Assembly (NCBI GenBank): GCA_018826025.1
Contig: JAHKAK010000107.1
Coordinates: 1-12,371, forward strand
Reading direction: 5' to 3'
Length of the DNA stretch: 12,371 bases
Origin: Patescibacteria group bacterium
GTDB lineage: Bacteria; Patescibacteriota; Minisyncoccia; Portnoybacterales; GWB1-42-6
Below the pieces are notes generated by a model, which made no database searches, had not been told where the DNA came from, and worked only from the letters and a program-made list of their open reading frames with translations. This document shows, piece by piece, positions 5,731 to 12,113 of the stretch. Every line of letters begins with the position of its first letter. Positions within the stretch are counted from its first letter, which is position 1. A program made the translations under genes and the position numbers.

Positions 5731-6084
5731 TTAGACAAGTGGCGCTTGCCGTTTTTGGAATATTTTCCTTTCGCCGATTTCTCGTAAGGATTTTCTGGCT
5801 TTCGCCACCCGGGCTTTTTTTCGGGTTTCCAGCAATTGCCAGAGCTGGATTCGGTCGTTAATTTCGGCGTAGGTTTTAAAATTTAGTCCTGGAAAAGATT
5901 TTTTATTTTTCCGGAGAAGCTTGAGAAATTTCAGAGTGACCTCCCAGACCCTTAGAAGTTCGTTTTGATATTTGATTTTTGTTTCTCCAATGACGCCGTC
6001 TTCTTGGTTGAGATCAATGGTATCGTTGGTAAAACTGTTGTCGGGCTCAACGAAGAATCTTACGGGAAGTTCTTGCTTTTTCAT
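5731..6084 (-). CDS. Small basic hypothetical protein
   Basis: I do not recognise this 117-residue protein. The start is supported by CAGGAGG five bases before the ATG. The N-terminal third is acidic and polar (NDTIDLNQEDG). The rest is predicted helical and becomes strongly basic, with LKFLKLLRKNKKSF at about 51-64 and KKARVAKARKSLREIGERK near the C-terminus. That could suit nucleic-acid binding, but this is inference from charge only. It has no signal peptide or membrane helix. It has its own promoter (6149-6177) and terminator, so it is a separate unit on the same strand as the zinc-ribbon gene. Confidence 0.8.
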   Translation of the reverse strand: MKKQELPVRFFVEPDNSFTNDTIDLNQEDGVIGETKIKYQNELLRVWEVTLKFLKLLRKNKKSFPGLNFKTYAEINDRIQLWQLLETRKKARVAKARKSLREIGERKIFQKRQAPLV

Positions 6085-6148
6085 TTTAGCCTCCTGTTAT
6101 AAAGTGAAAGAAAAGTTGATTTTAAGAGCTAAGCTTTTTATTGAAGCC

Positions 6149-6177
6149 AGAATAGCATATTGATTTGTTTTTGTCTA
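6149..6177 (-). promoter_or_regulatory. Promoter of the 5731-6084 gene
   Basis: On the minus strand TAGACA (6172-6177), a 17-bp spacer and TATTCT (6149-6154), preceded by TG one base upstream as an extended -10. The leader would be about 60 bases. Confidence 0.65.
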
Positions 6178-6194
6178 TGAAAAAATGATATACT
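6165..6194 (+). promoter_or_regulatory. Candidate plus-strand promoter, divergent
   Basis: TTGTTT (6165-6170), an 18-bp spacer and TATACT (6189-6194) with an upstream TGA (extended -10). It overlaps the minus-strand promoter of the 5731 gene. The start would be near 6201, four bases before the ATG at 6205, and could also serve the RNase gene at 6401. Confidence 0.5.
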
Positions 6195-6204
6195 GAATTT
6201 GTCT

Positions 6205-6348
6205 ATGAAAAACTACGCTTCGGCTCGGGCTAATAAAGGCAAGACGGCGTATCGCACGCCGAGCGTGTTTAGGTATCAAAAGTGCCGGAAAGTTGATAAA
6301 ACAAAAACAATAAATAAAAATACTAAACAGATGTCATCCCGGGCTTGA
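6205..6348 (+). CDS. Possible 47-residue basic peptide
   Basis: The frame starts at the first ATG after a good -10 box and would be leaderless. The product starts MKNYASARANKGKTAYRTPS and is rich in Lys and Arg (about one residue in four), with one Cys and no hydrophobic segment. Its last residues, MSSRA, and the stop come from the cloverleaf repeat at 6332, so the repeat may have replaced its original end. It is unlike any family I know. It could also be an untranslated leader of the RNase gene. Confidence 0.35.
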   Translation: MKNYASARANKGKTAYRTPSVFRYQKCRKVDKTKTINKNTKQMSSRA

Positions 6349-6391
6349 CCCGGGATCCAGGCTCTGGATTCCCGCTTTCGCGGGAATGACA
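6332..6391. repeat. 60-nt cloverleaf palindromic element upstream of the RNase gene
   Basis: Outer arms TGTCAT (6332-6337) and ATGACA (6386-6391) enclose three hairpins in a row: CCCGGG-CTTGA-CCCGGG, ATCCAG-GCT-CTGGAT, and TCCCGC-TTTC-GCGGGA. The same plan occurs in frame at 11372-11432. The element ends nine bases before the RNase start codon. Confidence 0.9.
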
Positions 6392-6400
6392 ATATTTTTT

Positions 6401-7807
6401 ATGCGTTTACATTTTCACGGCGGGGCGGAGGTGGTGACGGGCGTCAATTATTTATTGGAAACAGAGCAATCAAAAGTCTTAATTGATTGCGGGCTGTTTC
6501 AGGGCTCCGGGGAATTGGAAGCCAGAAACGAGCAGCCTTTCGCCTACGACGCCAAAGACATTGACGCGGTGATAGTTTCTCATTCTCATCTTGATCACGT
6601 GGGCCGTTTGCCGCAGTTGATTGCCGCCGGTTTTAAAGGGAAAATTTTTGCCACGCCGCCAGCCATTGATTTTACGCATTTAATTTTGGAAGATAGCGTT
6701 AAAATACTCGCGGAAAAAGCCCGGCACGCCAATGTCGTGCCGTTATTCTCGCAGGAGGAAGTTGATACGGTAATGGCGCATTTTGTGGCGGCGGATTATT
6801 ACCAAAAGACCCAAGCGGCTAAAGGCGTGGAATTTACTTTCCACGACGCCGGCCATATTTTGGGCTCGGCCATTATAGAATTAAGAATCAGGAATCAGGA
6901 ATCAGGAAAAGAGAAAGAAACGGTAATAGTTTTTTCCGGCGACTTGGGCCATCCACCCGCGCCTTTGTTGCGGGCGCCGGATTATTTAACCAGCGCGGAT
7001 TATGTTTTGGTGGAGTCAACGTATGGCGACCGGAACCACGAATCGCCCGAAGAGAGCGAGGAAAAAGTGGAAAATATCATTGAGGATACGATTTCCAAGG
7101 GCGGGGTTTTAATGATCCCGAGCTTTGCCATGGAACGAACCCAGCAGTTGCTTTATCATATCAATGACCTAGTTGAGCACAAGCGCATTCCGGCTGTGCC
7201 GGTTTATATTGATAGTCCCTTAGCCACGCGTATCACCGAAGTTTATAAAAAATATCCGCAATATTATAATAAAAAAGCGATTTTTGCCATTGATTCGGGC
7301 GACGATGTTTTTAATTTTCCGGGGCTGCGCTTTACTCTCTCAAGCAAAGAGTCAAAAGCCATAAACAATTCCCCTTCTCCCAAAGTGATTATTGCGGGCT
7401 CGGGCATGAGCCAAGGCGGCCGCATTGTGCATCATGAAGCGCGCTATTTGGGCGACCCCAAGAACACTTTGTTGATAGTGGGCTATCAGGCGCAAGGAAC
7501 ACCGGGCCGGCATATCGTTGATGGCGAGAAAAAGGTGGAAATCTTAGACCAGCCAATTGAGATTCGGGCTAAAATAGAAAAGTTTTCCGGCTACTCGGCC
7601 CACGCCGACCAATTTTATTTAATGGATTGGATAAAGAATTTTAAAAAGTCGGGCTTAACTGATGCGACCGGTCAAGCGCCTGAATTAAAAAAAGTTTTTG
7701 TGGTGCAGGGCGAACCGCTGCCCGCCGAGACCCTGGCCAGCTTAATTCGGGATGAGCTGGGGATAGATTCAATGGTGCCGAAAATGGGCGAGGTGGTGGA
7801 AATTTAA
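6401..7807 (+). CDS. Beta-CASP metallo-beta-lactamase RNase (COG1236-like)
   Basis: Proteins of this family are zinc-dependent RNA endo/exonucleases related to CPSF73, acting in the cytoplasm on RNA processing or decay. The 468-residue product has HSHLDHVG (61-68, metal ligands), DAGHILGS (149-156, His152), SGDLG (179-183, Asp181), VESTYGD (204-210, Glu205), GSGMSQGGRIVHH (333-345) and YSAHAD (399-404, His401), covering the lactamase fold and inserted beta-CASP domain. The VHGE-like segment near the C-terminus reads VQGE. There is no separate C-terminal RNA-binding domain. The start at 6401 is chosen because MRLHFHGGAEVVTG fits the family; an ATG at 6386 lies inside the upstream repeat. No Shine-Dalgarno sequence is seen. 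Three GAATCAG units add about seven residues (RNQESG) at 6885-6905, in a loop before the SGD strand. The stop codon coincides with the first unit of a heptamer repeat. Confidence 0.94.
   Translation: MRLHFHGGAEVVTGVNYLLETEQSKVLIDCGLFQGSGELEARNEQPFAYDAKDIDAVIVSHSHLDHVGRLPQLIAAGFKGKIFATPPAIDFTHLILEDSVKILAEKARHANVVPLFSQEEVDTVMAHFVAADYYQKTQAAKGVEFTFHDAGHILGSAIIELRIRNQESGKEKETVIVFSGDLGHPPAPLLRAPDYLTSADYVLVESTYGDRNHESPEESEEKVENIIEDTISKGGVLMIPSFAMERTQQLLYHINDLVEHKRIPAVPVYIDSPLATRITEVYKKYPQYYNKKAIFAIDSGDDVFNFPGLRFTLSSKESKAINNSPSPKVIIAGSGMSQGGRIVHHEARYLGDPKNTLLIVGYQAQGTPGRHIVDGEKKVEILDQPIEIRAKIEKFSGYSAHADQFYLMDWIKNFKKSGLTDATGQAPELKKVFVVQGEPLPAETLASLIRDELGIDSMVPKMGEVVEI
6885..6905. repeat. Three tandem GAATCAG heptamers inside the RNase gene
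   Basis: Three exact copies of GAATCAG give 21 bases, which is seven codons, so the frame is kept. The site is a surface loop between two strands of the lactamase fold. Confidence 0.85.
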
Positions 7808-7984
7808 AATTTAAAAATCAAAATGTAAAATGACAATGTAAAATGTAAAATTTAACCCCACCCATCCTCCCCTTAATTTAAGGGGAGGAGGCTACGCCGC
7901 TTTAGCGGCGTAGAGGAGGGGTTATAACTTTGAATTTTTAACTGTCATTTTTCATTTGGAGATTTACATTTTGCATTTTTGATG
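7801..7984. repeat. Composite intergenic repeat: heptamer arms around a palindromic core
   Basis: This fills the 210-base gap between the RNase and LOG genes. The left arm 7801-7855 reads as units AATTTAA, AATTTAA, AAATCAA, AATGTAA, AATGACA, ATGTAA, AATGTAA, AATTTAA. The right arm 7931-7984 is the roughly complementary series. The core (7854-7923) has AACCCC/GGGGTT ends, CCTCCCCTTAA/TTAAGGGGAGG (7866-7888) and CTACGCCGC-TTTA-GCGGCGTAG (7892-7913). The 39-nt stretch 7940-7978 recurs at 9156-9194 with one change. Confidence 0.85.
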
Positions 7985-8017
7985 GACTTAATGGTCTTTT
8001 TAAACTAAAATAATAAT

Positions 8018-8623
8018 ATGGCCGAAATCGCCAAAAGTTATCTGAAATATAAAATCTGCGTTTCCGGCGCGGCGCGCACGGATTGTTGTTCTGAAAACGC
8101 GATGGATAGAACCAAAGAATTGGGCCGGGAAATCGTGCGCCAGGGCGGGATTGTGGTGACGGGCGCCACGACCGGCGCGCCTTATTGGGCGGCGATTGGC
8201 GCCAAAGATGAAGGCGGCATTTCCATTGGTTTTTCGCCAGCGGCTTCCGAAGCCGCGCACGTCAAAACCTATCACTTGCCGATAGATTATTTTGATATGA
8301 TCGTTTATACCGGCTTTGAATATGCCGGCCGGAATTTAATTTTAACGCGGGCCTCGGATGCCGTGATAATTGTTTGCGGGCGGATCGGTACATTAAATGA
8401 ATTTACCATTGCCTTTGAAGATAAAAAACCGATTGGTATTTTAACCGGCACCGGCGGCATGGCTGATGAAATTAAAGATATTGTAGCTAAAGGCAACCGC
8501 GGACCCGGGAAAATCGTTTATAACGATGATCCCAAGAAATTAGTGGCTAAGCTCGTAGAAATTATTAAAGAAGAGAAAAATATTGACGTGGAGTTTGCGC
8601 CGGGGAAAGGGGGAGGGGAGTAA
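8018..8623 (+). CDS. LOG/SLOG-family nucleotide-binding protein
   Basis: The 201-residue protein has the Rossmann-like LOG fold: an opening strand YKICVSGAAR (11-20), GGIVVTGATTGAPYWAA (43-59), GRNLILTRASDAVIIVCGRIGTLNEF (104-129) and a strand KKPIGILTG (136-144). The segment GRIGTLNE corresponds to the PGGxGTxxE motif of LOG phosphoribohydrolases, with the first Pro-Gly-Gly changed to Cys-Gly-Arg, so the enzyme activity is less certain. Family members bind or cleave nucleotides (cytokinin riboside monophosphate hydrolases) or act as nucleotide sensors (SLOG). No Shine-Dalgarno sequence precedes the ATG. A -10-like TAAAAT at 8006-8011 would place the transcript start at the ATG itself. The C-terminus is Gly/Lys rich (APGKGGGE). 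It is flanked on both sides by heptamer repeats and is probably a single-gene unit. Confidence 0.85.
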   Translation: MAEIAKSYLKYKICVSGAARTDCCSENAMDRTKELGREIVRQGGIVVTGATTGAPYWAAIGAKDEGGISIGFSPAASEAAHVKTYHLPIDYFDMIVYTGFEYAGRNLILTRASDAVIIVCGRIGTLNEFTIAFEDKKPIGILTGTGGMADEIKDIVAKGNRGPGKIVYNDDPKKLVAKLVEIIKEEKNIDVEFAPGKGGGE

Positions 8624-8631
8624 ACAGAAAA

Positions 8632-8757
8632 TTTCTAAATCCTAATTTCTAATTTCTAAACAAATTCTAATGACCAAAATTTAAAATTCAAAACAGTTTT
8701 GGATTTTGGATTTAGATATTGTTTAGAATTTAGTATTTCGAGTTTAGGATTTATTTT
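8632..8757. repeat. Intergenic heptamer inverted repeat
   Basis: The left arm has units TTTCTAA, ATCCTAA, TTTCTAA, TTTCTAA, then TGACCAA, AATTTAA, AATTCAA. The right arm has ATTTTGG, ATTTAGA, GTTTAGA, ATTTAGT, ATTTCGA, GTTTAGG, ATTTATT. Each is roughly the complement of the other, so about 60 bases can fold back. It fills the gap between the LOG and EF-like genes. Confidence 0.85.
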
Positions 8758-8777
8758 GAAGAAGGGAGGTGAGAACT

Positions 8778-9032
8778 ATGGCGGAAGAAAAATTAATCGG
8801 TAAGATTTCCCACTATTTTGGCGGCATTAACGTGGGGATTATTGAGTTAACCGATACTTTTTCGGTGGGTGAAAAAATTCACATTAAGGGTTCCAGCACG
8901 GATTTTGAACAGGTGGTAAGTTCCATGCAAATGGACCACAAGGACATTCAAGAGGCTAAGGCGGGTGATGCCATTGGCATAAAAGTTGATCAAAAGATTA
9001 GAGAGGGCGATATGGTTTATAAGGTTGTGTAG
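8778..9032 (+). CDS. Stand-alone elongation-factor-like beta-barrel protein
   Basis: The 84-residue protein resembles domain II of EF-Tu-type GTPases: GKISHYFGGINVGIIEL, FSVGEKIHIKGSSTDFEQVVSSMQMDH, and AKAGDAIGIKVDQKIREGDMVYKV. Similar small proteins are annotated as translation elongation factor-like in candidate-phyla genomes, and the same barrel caps U32 peptidases. It has no GTPase domain, so it may bind a ribosomal or RNA partner; the role is unknown. The ATG at 8778 is chosen because GGGAGG lies eight bases upstream; a GTG at 8769 overlaps that site. Both flanks are heptamer repeats. Confidence 0.88.
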   Translation: MAEEKLIGKISHYFGGINVGIIELTDTFSVGEKIHIKGSSTDFEQVVSSMQMDHKDIQEAKAGDAIGIKVDQKIREGDMVYKVV

Positions 9033-9086
9033 TGTTTTAAGTAATTAATCGTATTTATTCCTTTTGAGTGAAAGGTCTGTTTGATA

Positions 9087-9196
9087 ATTAAAAATTAAAA
9101 AATCAAAATGCAAAATTTTGGTATCCCGCCTTCGGCGGGATGATTTTAAACTTTAAACTGTCATTTTTCATTTTGAGATTTACATTTTGCATTTAT
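9087..9196. repeat. Second composite heptamer repeat with GC-rich hairpin core
   Basis: The left arm units are AATTAAA, AATTAAA, AAATCAA, AATGCAA, AATTTTG (9087-9121). The core is ATCCCGCC-TTC-GGCGGGAT (9123-9141). The right arm 9156-9194 matches 7940-7978 at 38 of 39 positions. It ends six bases before the start of the 9201 gene. The hairpin followed by GATTTT might also terminate the EF-like transcript. Bases 9033-9086 show no other signal. Confidence 0.85.
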
Positions 9197-9200
9197 TGCA

Positions 9201-9458
9201 ATGGAGGAACAAGATTTAAATCAAACGCCAACAAGCCAAAAGCTGGTTATTTCGTCAAAGAAAAAATGGCTGTGGTTGGGAATTTTAGTGGCGGTGGTTA
9301 ATCCGGTTTTCGCGGGCCTGATCATAGGCGCGGTTTATTTGAGCGAGCCGGCCTTACAGAAGGAAGGAAGAATCATCGCCGGCATCGCAATTTTATGGGG
9401 CGCGGTTTTATTTTATTTAATCAGTAAATCCATAGTAGCTAATCCGTTTGCGCTGTAG
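9201..9458 (+). CDS. Small two-helix membrane protein
   Basis: The 85-residue protein has a polar N-terminus (about 1-26, ending KKK) and two hydrophobic helices, about 28-47 (WLGILVAVVNPVFAGLIIGA) and about 60-75 (AGIAILWGAVLFYLIS). The positive-inside rule places the N-terminus in the cytoplasm. No family is recognised. No Shine-Dalgarno sequence is seen before the ATG, whose upstream region is entirely heptamer repeat; GGAGG falls just after the ATG. It ends four bases before the permease start, so it is the first gene of a three-gene membrane operon. Confidence 0.72.
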   Translation: MEEQDLNQTPTSQKLVISSKKKWLWLGILVAVVNPVFAGLIIGAVYLSEPALQKEGRIIAGIAILWGAVLFYLISKSIVANPFAL

Positions 9459-9462
9459 CTTG

Positions 9463-10611
9463 ATGCCAAGATTTTTTAAAAAGTATCAGATTATTTGCGC
9501 GGTCGCCGTGTTAATCGGGACCATTGTGGGGGCCGGAGCATTCGGCCTTCCTTTTGTTATGGCGCAGAGCGGCTGGAGTCCGGGCTTTTTTTATTTGATA
9601 ATTTTGACGGGCGCTGTTATTTTAGTCCACCTGGCCTATGGTGAAATTATTTTGCGAACCAGCCAGGCGCATTGTTTAGTCGGTTACGCGGGGAAATATT
9701 TGGGCCAGCGCGCTAAAATTTTTACCACCTTAGTCGCCTTTGTTGAATATTACGGTTCGCTTTTAGCGTATATTATTTTGGGCGGCGAATTTTTGAGGAT
9801 TATTTTTAGTCGCTGGCTTGGCGGTTCGCCAGACGCTTGGGTTTTTATTTTTTTTATTTTAGCCGCGGCGGCGGTAGGCAGCGGTTTAAAATTTATTTCC
9901 GGCAGCGAGTTAGTGATGACTTTGGCGCTTATCGGAATAATGGCCCTGCTGGCCATTAAAAGCTGGCCGTTGGTTGATTATCATAATTTCATGCCGGTTA
10001 ATTGGGCCAATTGGTTCTTACCCTATGGCGTGATTTTATTTGCTTTGTCCGGTTCGGTAGCGGTGCCGGAGATGAGGCAAATTTTAAAAGGACAGGAGAA
10101 AAAACTTAAAACTACGATTTTTTTGGGCACTTTAATTTCCGCGGTCGTTTATTTGATTTTTGCTTGGGCGGTAGTGGGGGTATCGGGCCAGCAAACCAGC
10201 GAAGACGCGATTTTGGGTTTGGTGCCGCATCTGGGAAATCGGGTGGTGCTCCTTGGCGCGACTTTTGGAGTCTTGGCCGTTTTCACCTCTTTCATAGCTT
10301 TGGGCCTGAATTTAAAAAACACCTATCGCCGCGACTATCATTTAAGCGGCGGTTTGTCTTTCATTTTAACTTGCACCATTCCTTTGCTGGCTTATTGGCT
10401 GGGGATTAAAAGTTTTATTTTGGTTATTGGCTTTGTGGGCGCGGTGGCTGCGGGATTAGATGGAATTATAACGATTCTGATTTATCTTAAGGCCAAACGG
10501 CAAGGCGACCGCCGACCGGAATACTCTTTGAGCAACGCGAAATTTTTAAGCGGTTTTTTGATTTTTATTTTTTCTCTTGGTTTAATCGCGGCGTTAATTT
10601 TTAATAAATGA
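9463..10611 (+). CDS. Amino acid permease (aromatic/AAAP-like, COG0814 type)
   Basis: The 382-residue integral membrane protein has about eleven hydrophobic helices. The first carries GTIVGAGAFGLP (19-30), the substrate-site motif of the amino acid/polyamine/organocation superfamily, and FALSGSVAVPEM (about 192-203) matches the tryptophan/tyrosine and serine permease branch. Such carriers import amino acids with H+ or Na+. The substrate cannot be told. The start ATG at 9463 fits a short basic N-terminus (PRFFKK); an upstream TTG at 9448 would only add five residues across the previous stop. It lies four bases after the small membrane protein gene and overlaps the next gene by ATGA. It contains no in-frame palindromes, unlike the gene after it. 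Confidence 0.88.
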   Translation: MPRFFKKYQIICAVAVLIGTIVGAGAFGLPFVMAQSGWSPGFFYLIILTGAVILVHLAYGEIILRTSQAHCLVGYAGKYLGQRAKIFTTLVAFVEYYGSLLAYIILGGEFLRIIFSRWLGGSPDAWVFIFFILAAAAVGSGLKFISGSELVMTLALIGIMALLAIKSWPLVDYHNFMPVNWANWFLPYGVILFALSGSVAVPEMRQILKGQEKKLKTTIFLGTLISAVVYLIFAWAVVGVSGQQTSEDAILGLVPHLGNRVVLLGATFGVLAVFTSFIALGLNLKNTYRRDYHLSGGLSFILTCTIPLLAYWLGIKSFILVIGFVGAVAAGLDGIITILIYLKAKRQGDRRPEYSLSNAKFLSGFLIFIFSLGLIAALIFNK

Positions 10612-12113
10612 GCTGGCTGGTAAAAATAGAAAAAGCGCTGTTTTATTTTTTAGTTTTCGCCGGTTTTTGGCAATGGCGCGTTGTTTGGCTGCCGGCAGAG
10701 CTAAGCTCAGCTTTGCCGGCAAAGCTGAGCTTAGCTCTGGCCGGCCAGCAATTTAACGAGTGGACCGTGTTTTCTCTCTACGCCACGGACTTGGTTGTCG
10801 CGGCGATTTTTATTTTGTGGGCTTGGCGAATAATTTATAAAAAAAGATTAGTTTCAAATCCTCCCAAAGCTGAGCTTAGCTCTGGCCAGCCCTCCCTAAA
10901 GGGAGGGAGCGATTCCCCTCCTTTAGGAGGGGTTAGGGGAGATTTTGACTATGGAAAAATTACTTTATACATGTTTCTTTTATTTTGCGCTCTTTCTTTA
11001 TTTGTCGCTTCGGATAAAATGTTGGCTCTTTTCCGATTTATAAAATTATTAGAGTTTGTCGGTTTATATTTTTATGTCCGTTATAATTTCGCCGGTTTGT
11101 ACAGTTTAAAAAAAATTTGGCAATGGTTTATCGCCGGCGCGGCACTGCAAAGCATGGTGGCTATTGCGCAATTTTTAACACAACAGAGTCTGGGGTTGAA
11201 ATTTTTCGCGGAAAGCCCGCTGGCTCCAAATTTGGCTGGGGTAGCCAAAATCGTGGTGGCCGGCGAGAAAATTATTCGCGCTTATGGCTTGGTGCCGCAT
11301 CCCAATATCTTGGCCGCGATGCTGATTATGGCGATATTTGGGTTGGTTTGGTTGTTTTTAACTAACAAATTTGTCATTCCTGCGGAAGCAGGAATCCAGG
11401 ACTCTGGATCCCGCATCAAGTGCGGGATGACACAGAGGAGAATCGGAGTTTTATTATTTATAGTAATTTTTGCCTTATTATCCATTGCTCTTTTTGTCAC
11501 CTTTTCCCGCGGCGTGATTATTATTGGCGGAGTCCTATTTTTTGCGTGGTTGATTTATCTTTGGCGCAACAGCAAAGAATCCCGTAAACCGATTGTTTTT
11601 ATTTGTGTTATTTTGTTTCTTGTTTCTTGTTTCTTGTTTCTTGTTTTTCGGCCTTACGTTTCTGCTCGCTACGACCCAGCTAGCCTAGCCGGTAGCCAAT
11701 CAGTTGATCTGCGCTCTTTCTATAATCAAGAGGCAATAAAAATGATTTGGCAAAAACCGTTATTGGGCCTTGGCTTGGGCAATTTTGTGCCCGCCTTGAA
11801 ACAAACGGCTTCTTTGCCACTTTGGCAATATCAGCCCGCGCACAATATTTATTTATTAATCGCGGCTGAAGTTGGCCTATTGGCTCTGCTTGCTTTTTTA
11901 GTGTTTTTGTTTTTAACTGTAAGAAGCGTTTGGAAATTCCGCCGCGATTTAGCTGTCAGCTGTTTACTGTTTGCTGTTGGCTGTTTATTATTTTTTGGGC
12001 TTTTTGACCACTTTTTATGGGATTTACAGCAGGGCCAAATTTTATTTTGGCTGATGCTGGGACTTTTGGGCGCCCATAGTTCAATGGATAGAGCACAAGC
12101 CTCCGAAGCTTGA
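10608..12113 (+). CDS. O-antigen ligase/polymerase family membrane protein (Wzy_C)
   Basis: The 501-codon frame encodes a polytopic membrane protein with about eleven helices. Family marks are RAYGLVPHPNILAAML (224-239), FVTFSRG (296-302), PLLGLGLGNF (384-393) and QPAHNIYLLIAAEVGLLALL (409-428), where the large external loop with the conserved His and Arg is typical of WaaL/Wzy enzymes that transfer or polymerise lipid-linked glycans. It overlaps the permease by ATGA. The frame is crowded with repeats: residues about 30-47, 83-112 and 255-276 are translated palindromes, 337-347 and 449-461 are translated heptamers, and 488-501 are translated tRNA-Arg. Most fall between helices or add hydrophobic residues, so the fold may tolerate them. 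The native C-terminus probably lies near the LGLLGA at 484-489. Confidence 0.88.
   Translation: MSWLVKIEKALFYFLVFAGFWQWRVVWLPAELSSALPAKLSLALAGQQFNEWTVFSLYATDLVVAAIFILWAWRIIYKKRLVSNPPKAELSSGQPSLKGGSDSPPLGGVRGDFDYGKITLYMFLLFCALSLFVASDKMLALFRFIKLLEFVGLYFYVRYNFAGLYSLKKIWQWFIAGAALQSMVAIAQFLTQQSLGLKFFAESPLAPNLAGVAKIVVAGEKIIRAYGLVPHPNILAAMLIMAIFGLVWLFLTNKFVIPAEAGIQDSGSRIKCGMTQRRIGVLLFIVIFALLSIALFVTFSRGVIIIGGVLFFAWLIYLWRNSKESRKPIVFICVILFLVSCFLFLVFRPYVSARYDPASLAGSQSVDLRSFYNQEAIKMIWQKPLLGLGLGNFVPALKQTASLPLWQYQPAHNIYLLIAAEVGLLALLAFLVFLFLTVRSVWKFRRDLAVSCLLFAVGCLLFFGLFDHFLWDLQQGQILFWLMLGLLGAHSSMDRAQASEA
10691..10745. repeat. 42-bp perfect palindrome in frame in the O-antigen ligase gene
   Basis: Positions 10697-10738 are a perfect palindrome, flanked by GCCGGC and GGCCGGC that extend the stem with one bulge. 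It encodes PAELSSALPAKLSLALAG in the first extramembrane segment. The right half (10721-10742) recurs exactly at 10866-10887. Confidence 0.9.
10856..10945. repeat. 90-nt CCCTCC-type element with a nested half palindrome
   Basis: Outer AAATC (10856-10860) and GATTT (10941-10945) enclose two hairpins, CCCTCCCT-AA-AGGGAGGG (10890-10907) and CCCCTCCT-TT-AGGAGGGG (10915-10932). Between the outer arm and the first hairpin sits the 22-nt half copy of the 10697 palindrome. It encodes 30 residues (NPPKAELSSGQPS then LKGGSDSPPLGGVRGDF). One repeat appears inserted inside another. Confidence 0.85.
11372..11432. repeat. 61-nt cloverleaf element in frame in the O-antigen ligase gene
   Basis: Outer TGTCAT/ATGACA arms enclose TCCTGC-GGAA-GCAGGA, ATCCAG-GACT-CTGGAT and CCCGCA-TCAAG-TGCGGG. 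It encodes VIPAEAGIQDSGSRIKCGMT in a loop after a membrane helix. Compared with 6332-6391 the first and third stems have changed on both sides while staying paired. Confidence 0.92.
11615..11642. repeat. Four tandem GTTTCTT heptamers in the O-antigen ligase gene
   Basis: Four exact copies of GTTTCTT (28 bases) encode part of a membrane helix (FLVSCFLFLVF). The unit is hydrophobic in this frame, so the expansion suits the helix. Confidence 0.85.
11952..11986. repeat. Five degenerate GCTGTTT heptamers in the O-antigen ligase gene
   Basis: Units GCTGTCA, GCTGTTT, ACTGTTT, GCTGTTG and GCTGTTT follow each other without gap. They encode AVSCLLFAVGCL at the start of the last-but-one membrane helix. 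Confidence 0.8.

Noticed and set aside
8632..8757. CRISPR array
   Set aside because: The repeat unit is 7 nt with no spacers of constant length, and no cas genes are present.
6205..9200. A defence or toxin-antitoxin module around the RNase and LOG genes
   Set aside because: The genes are separated by repeats, lack operon spacing, and match ordinary housekeeping families of this group.
11282..11500. Minus-strand frame containing a peptide such as MRDPESWIPASAGM
   Set aside because: It is the reverse translation of the cloverleaf repeat inside the O-antigen ligase gene.
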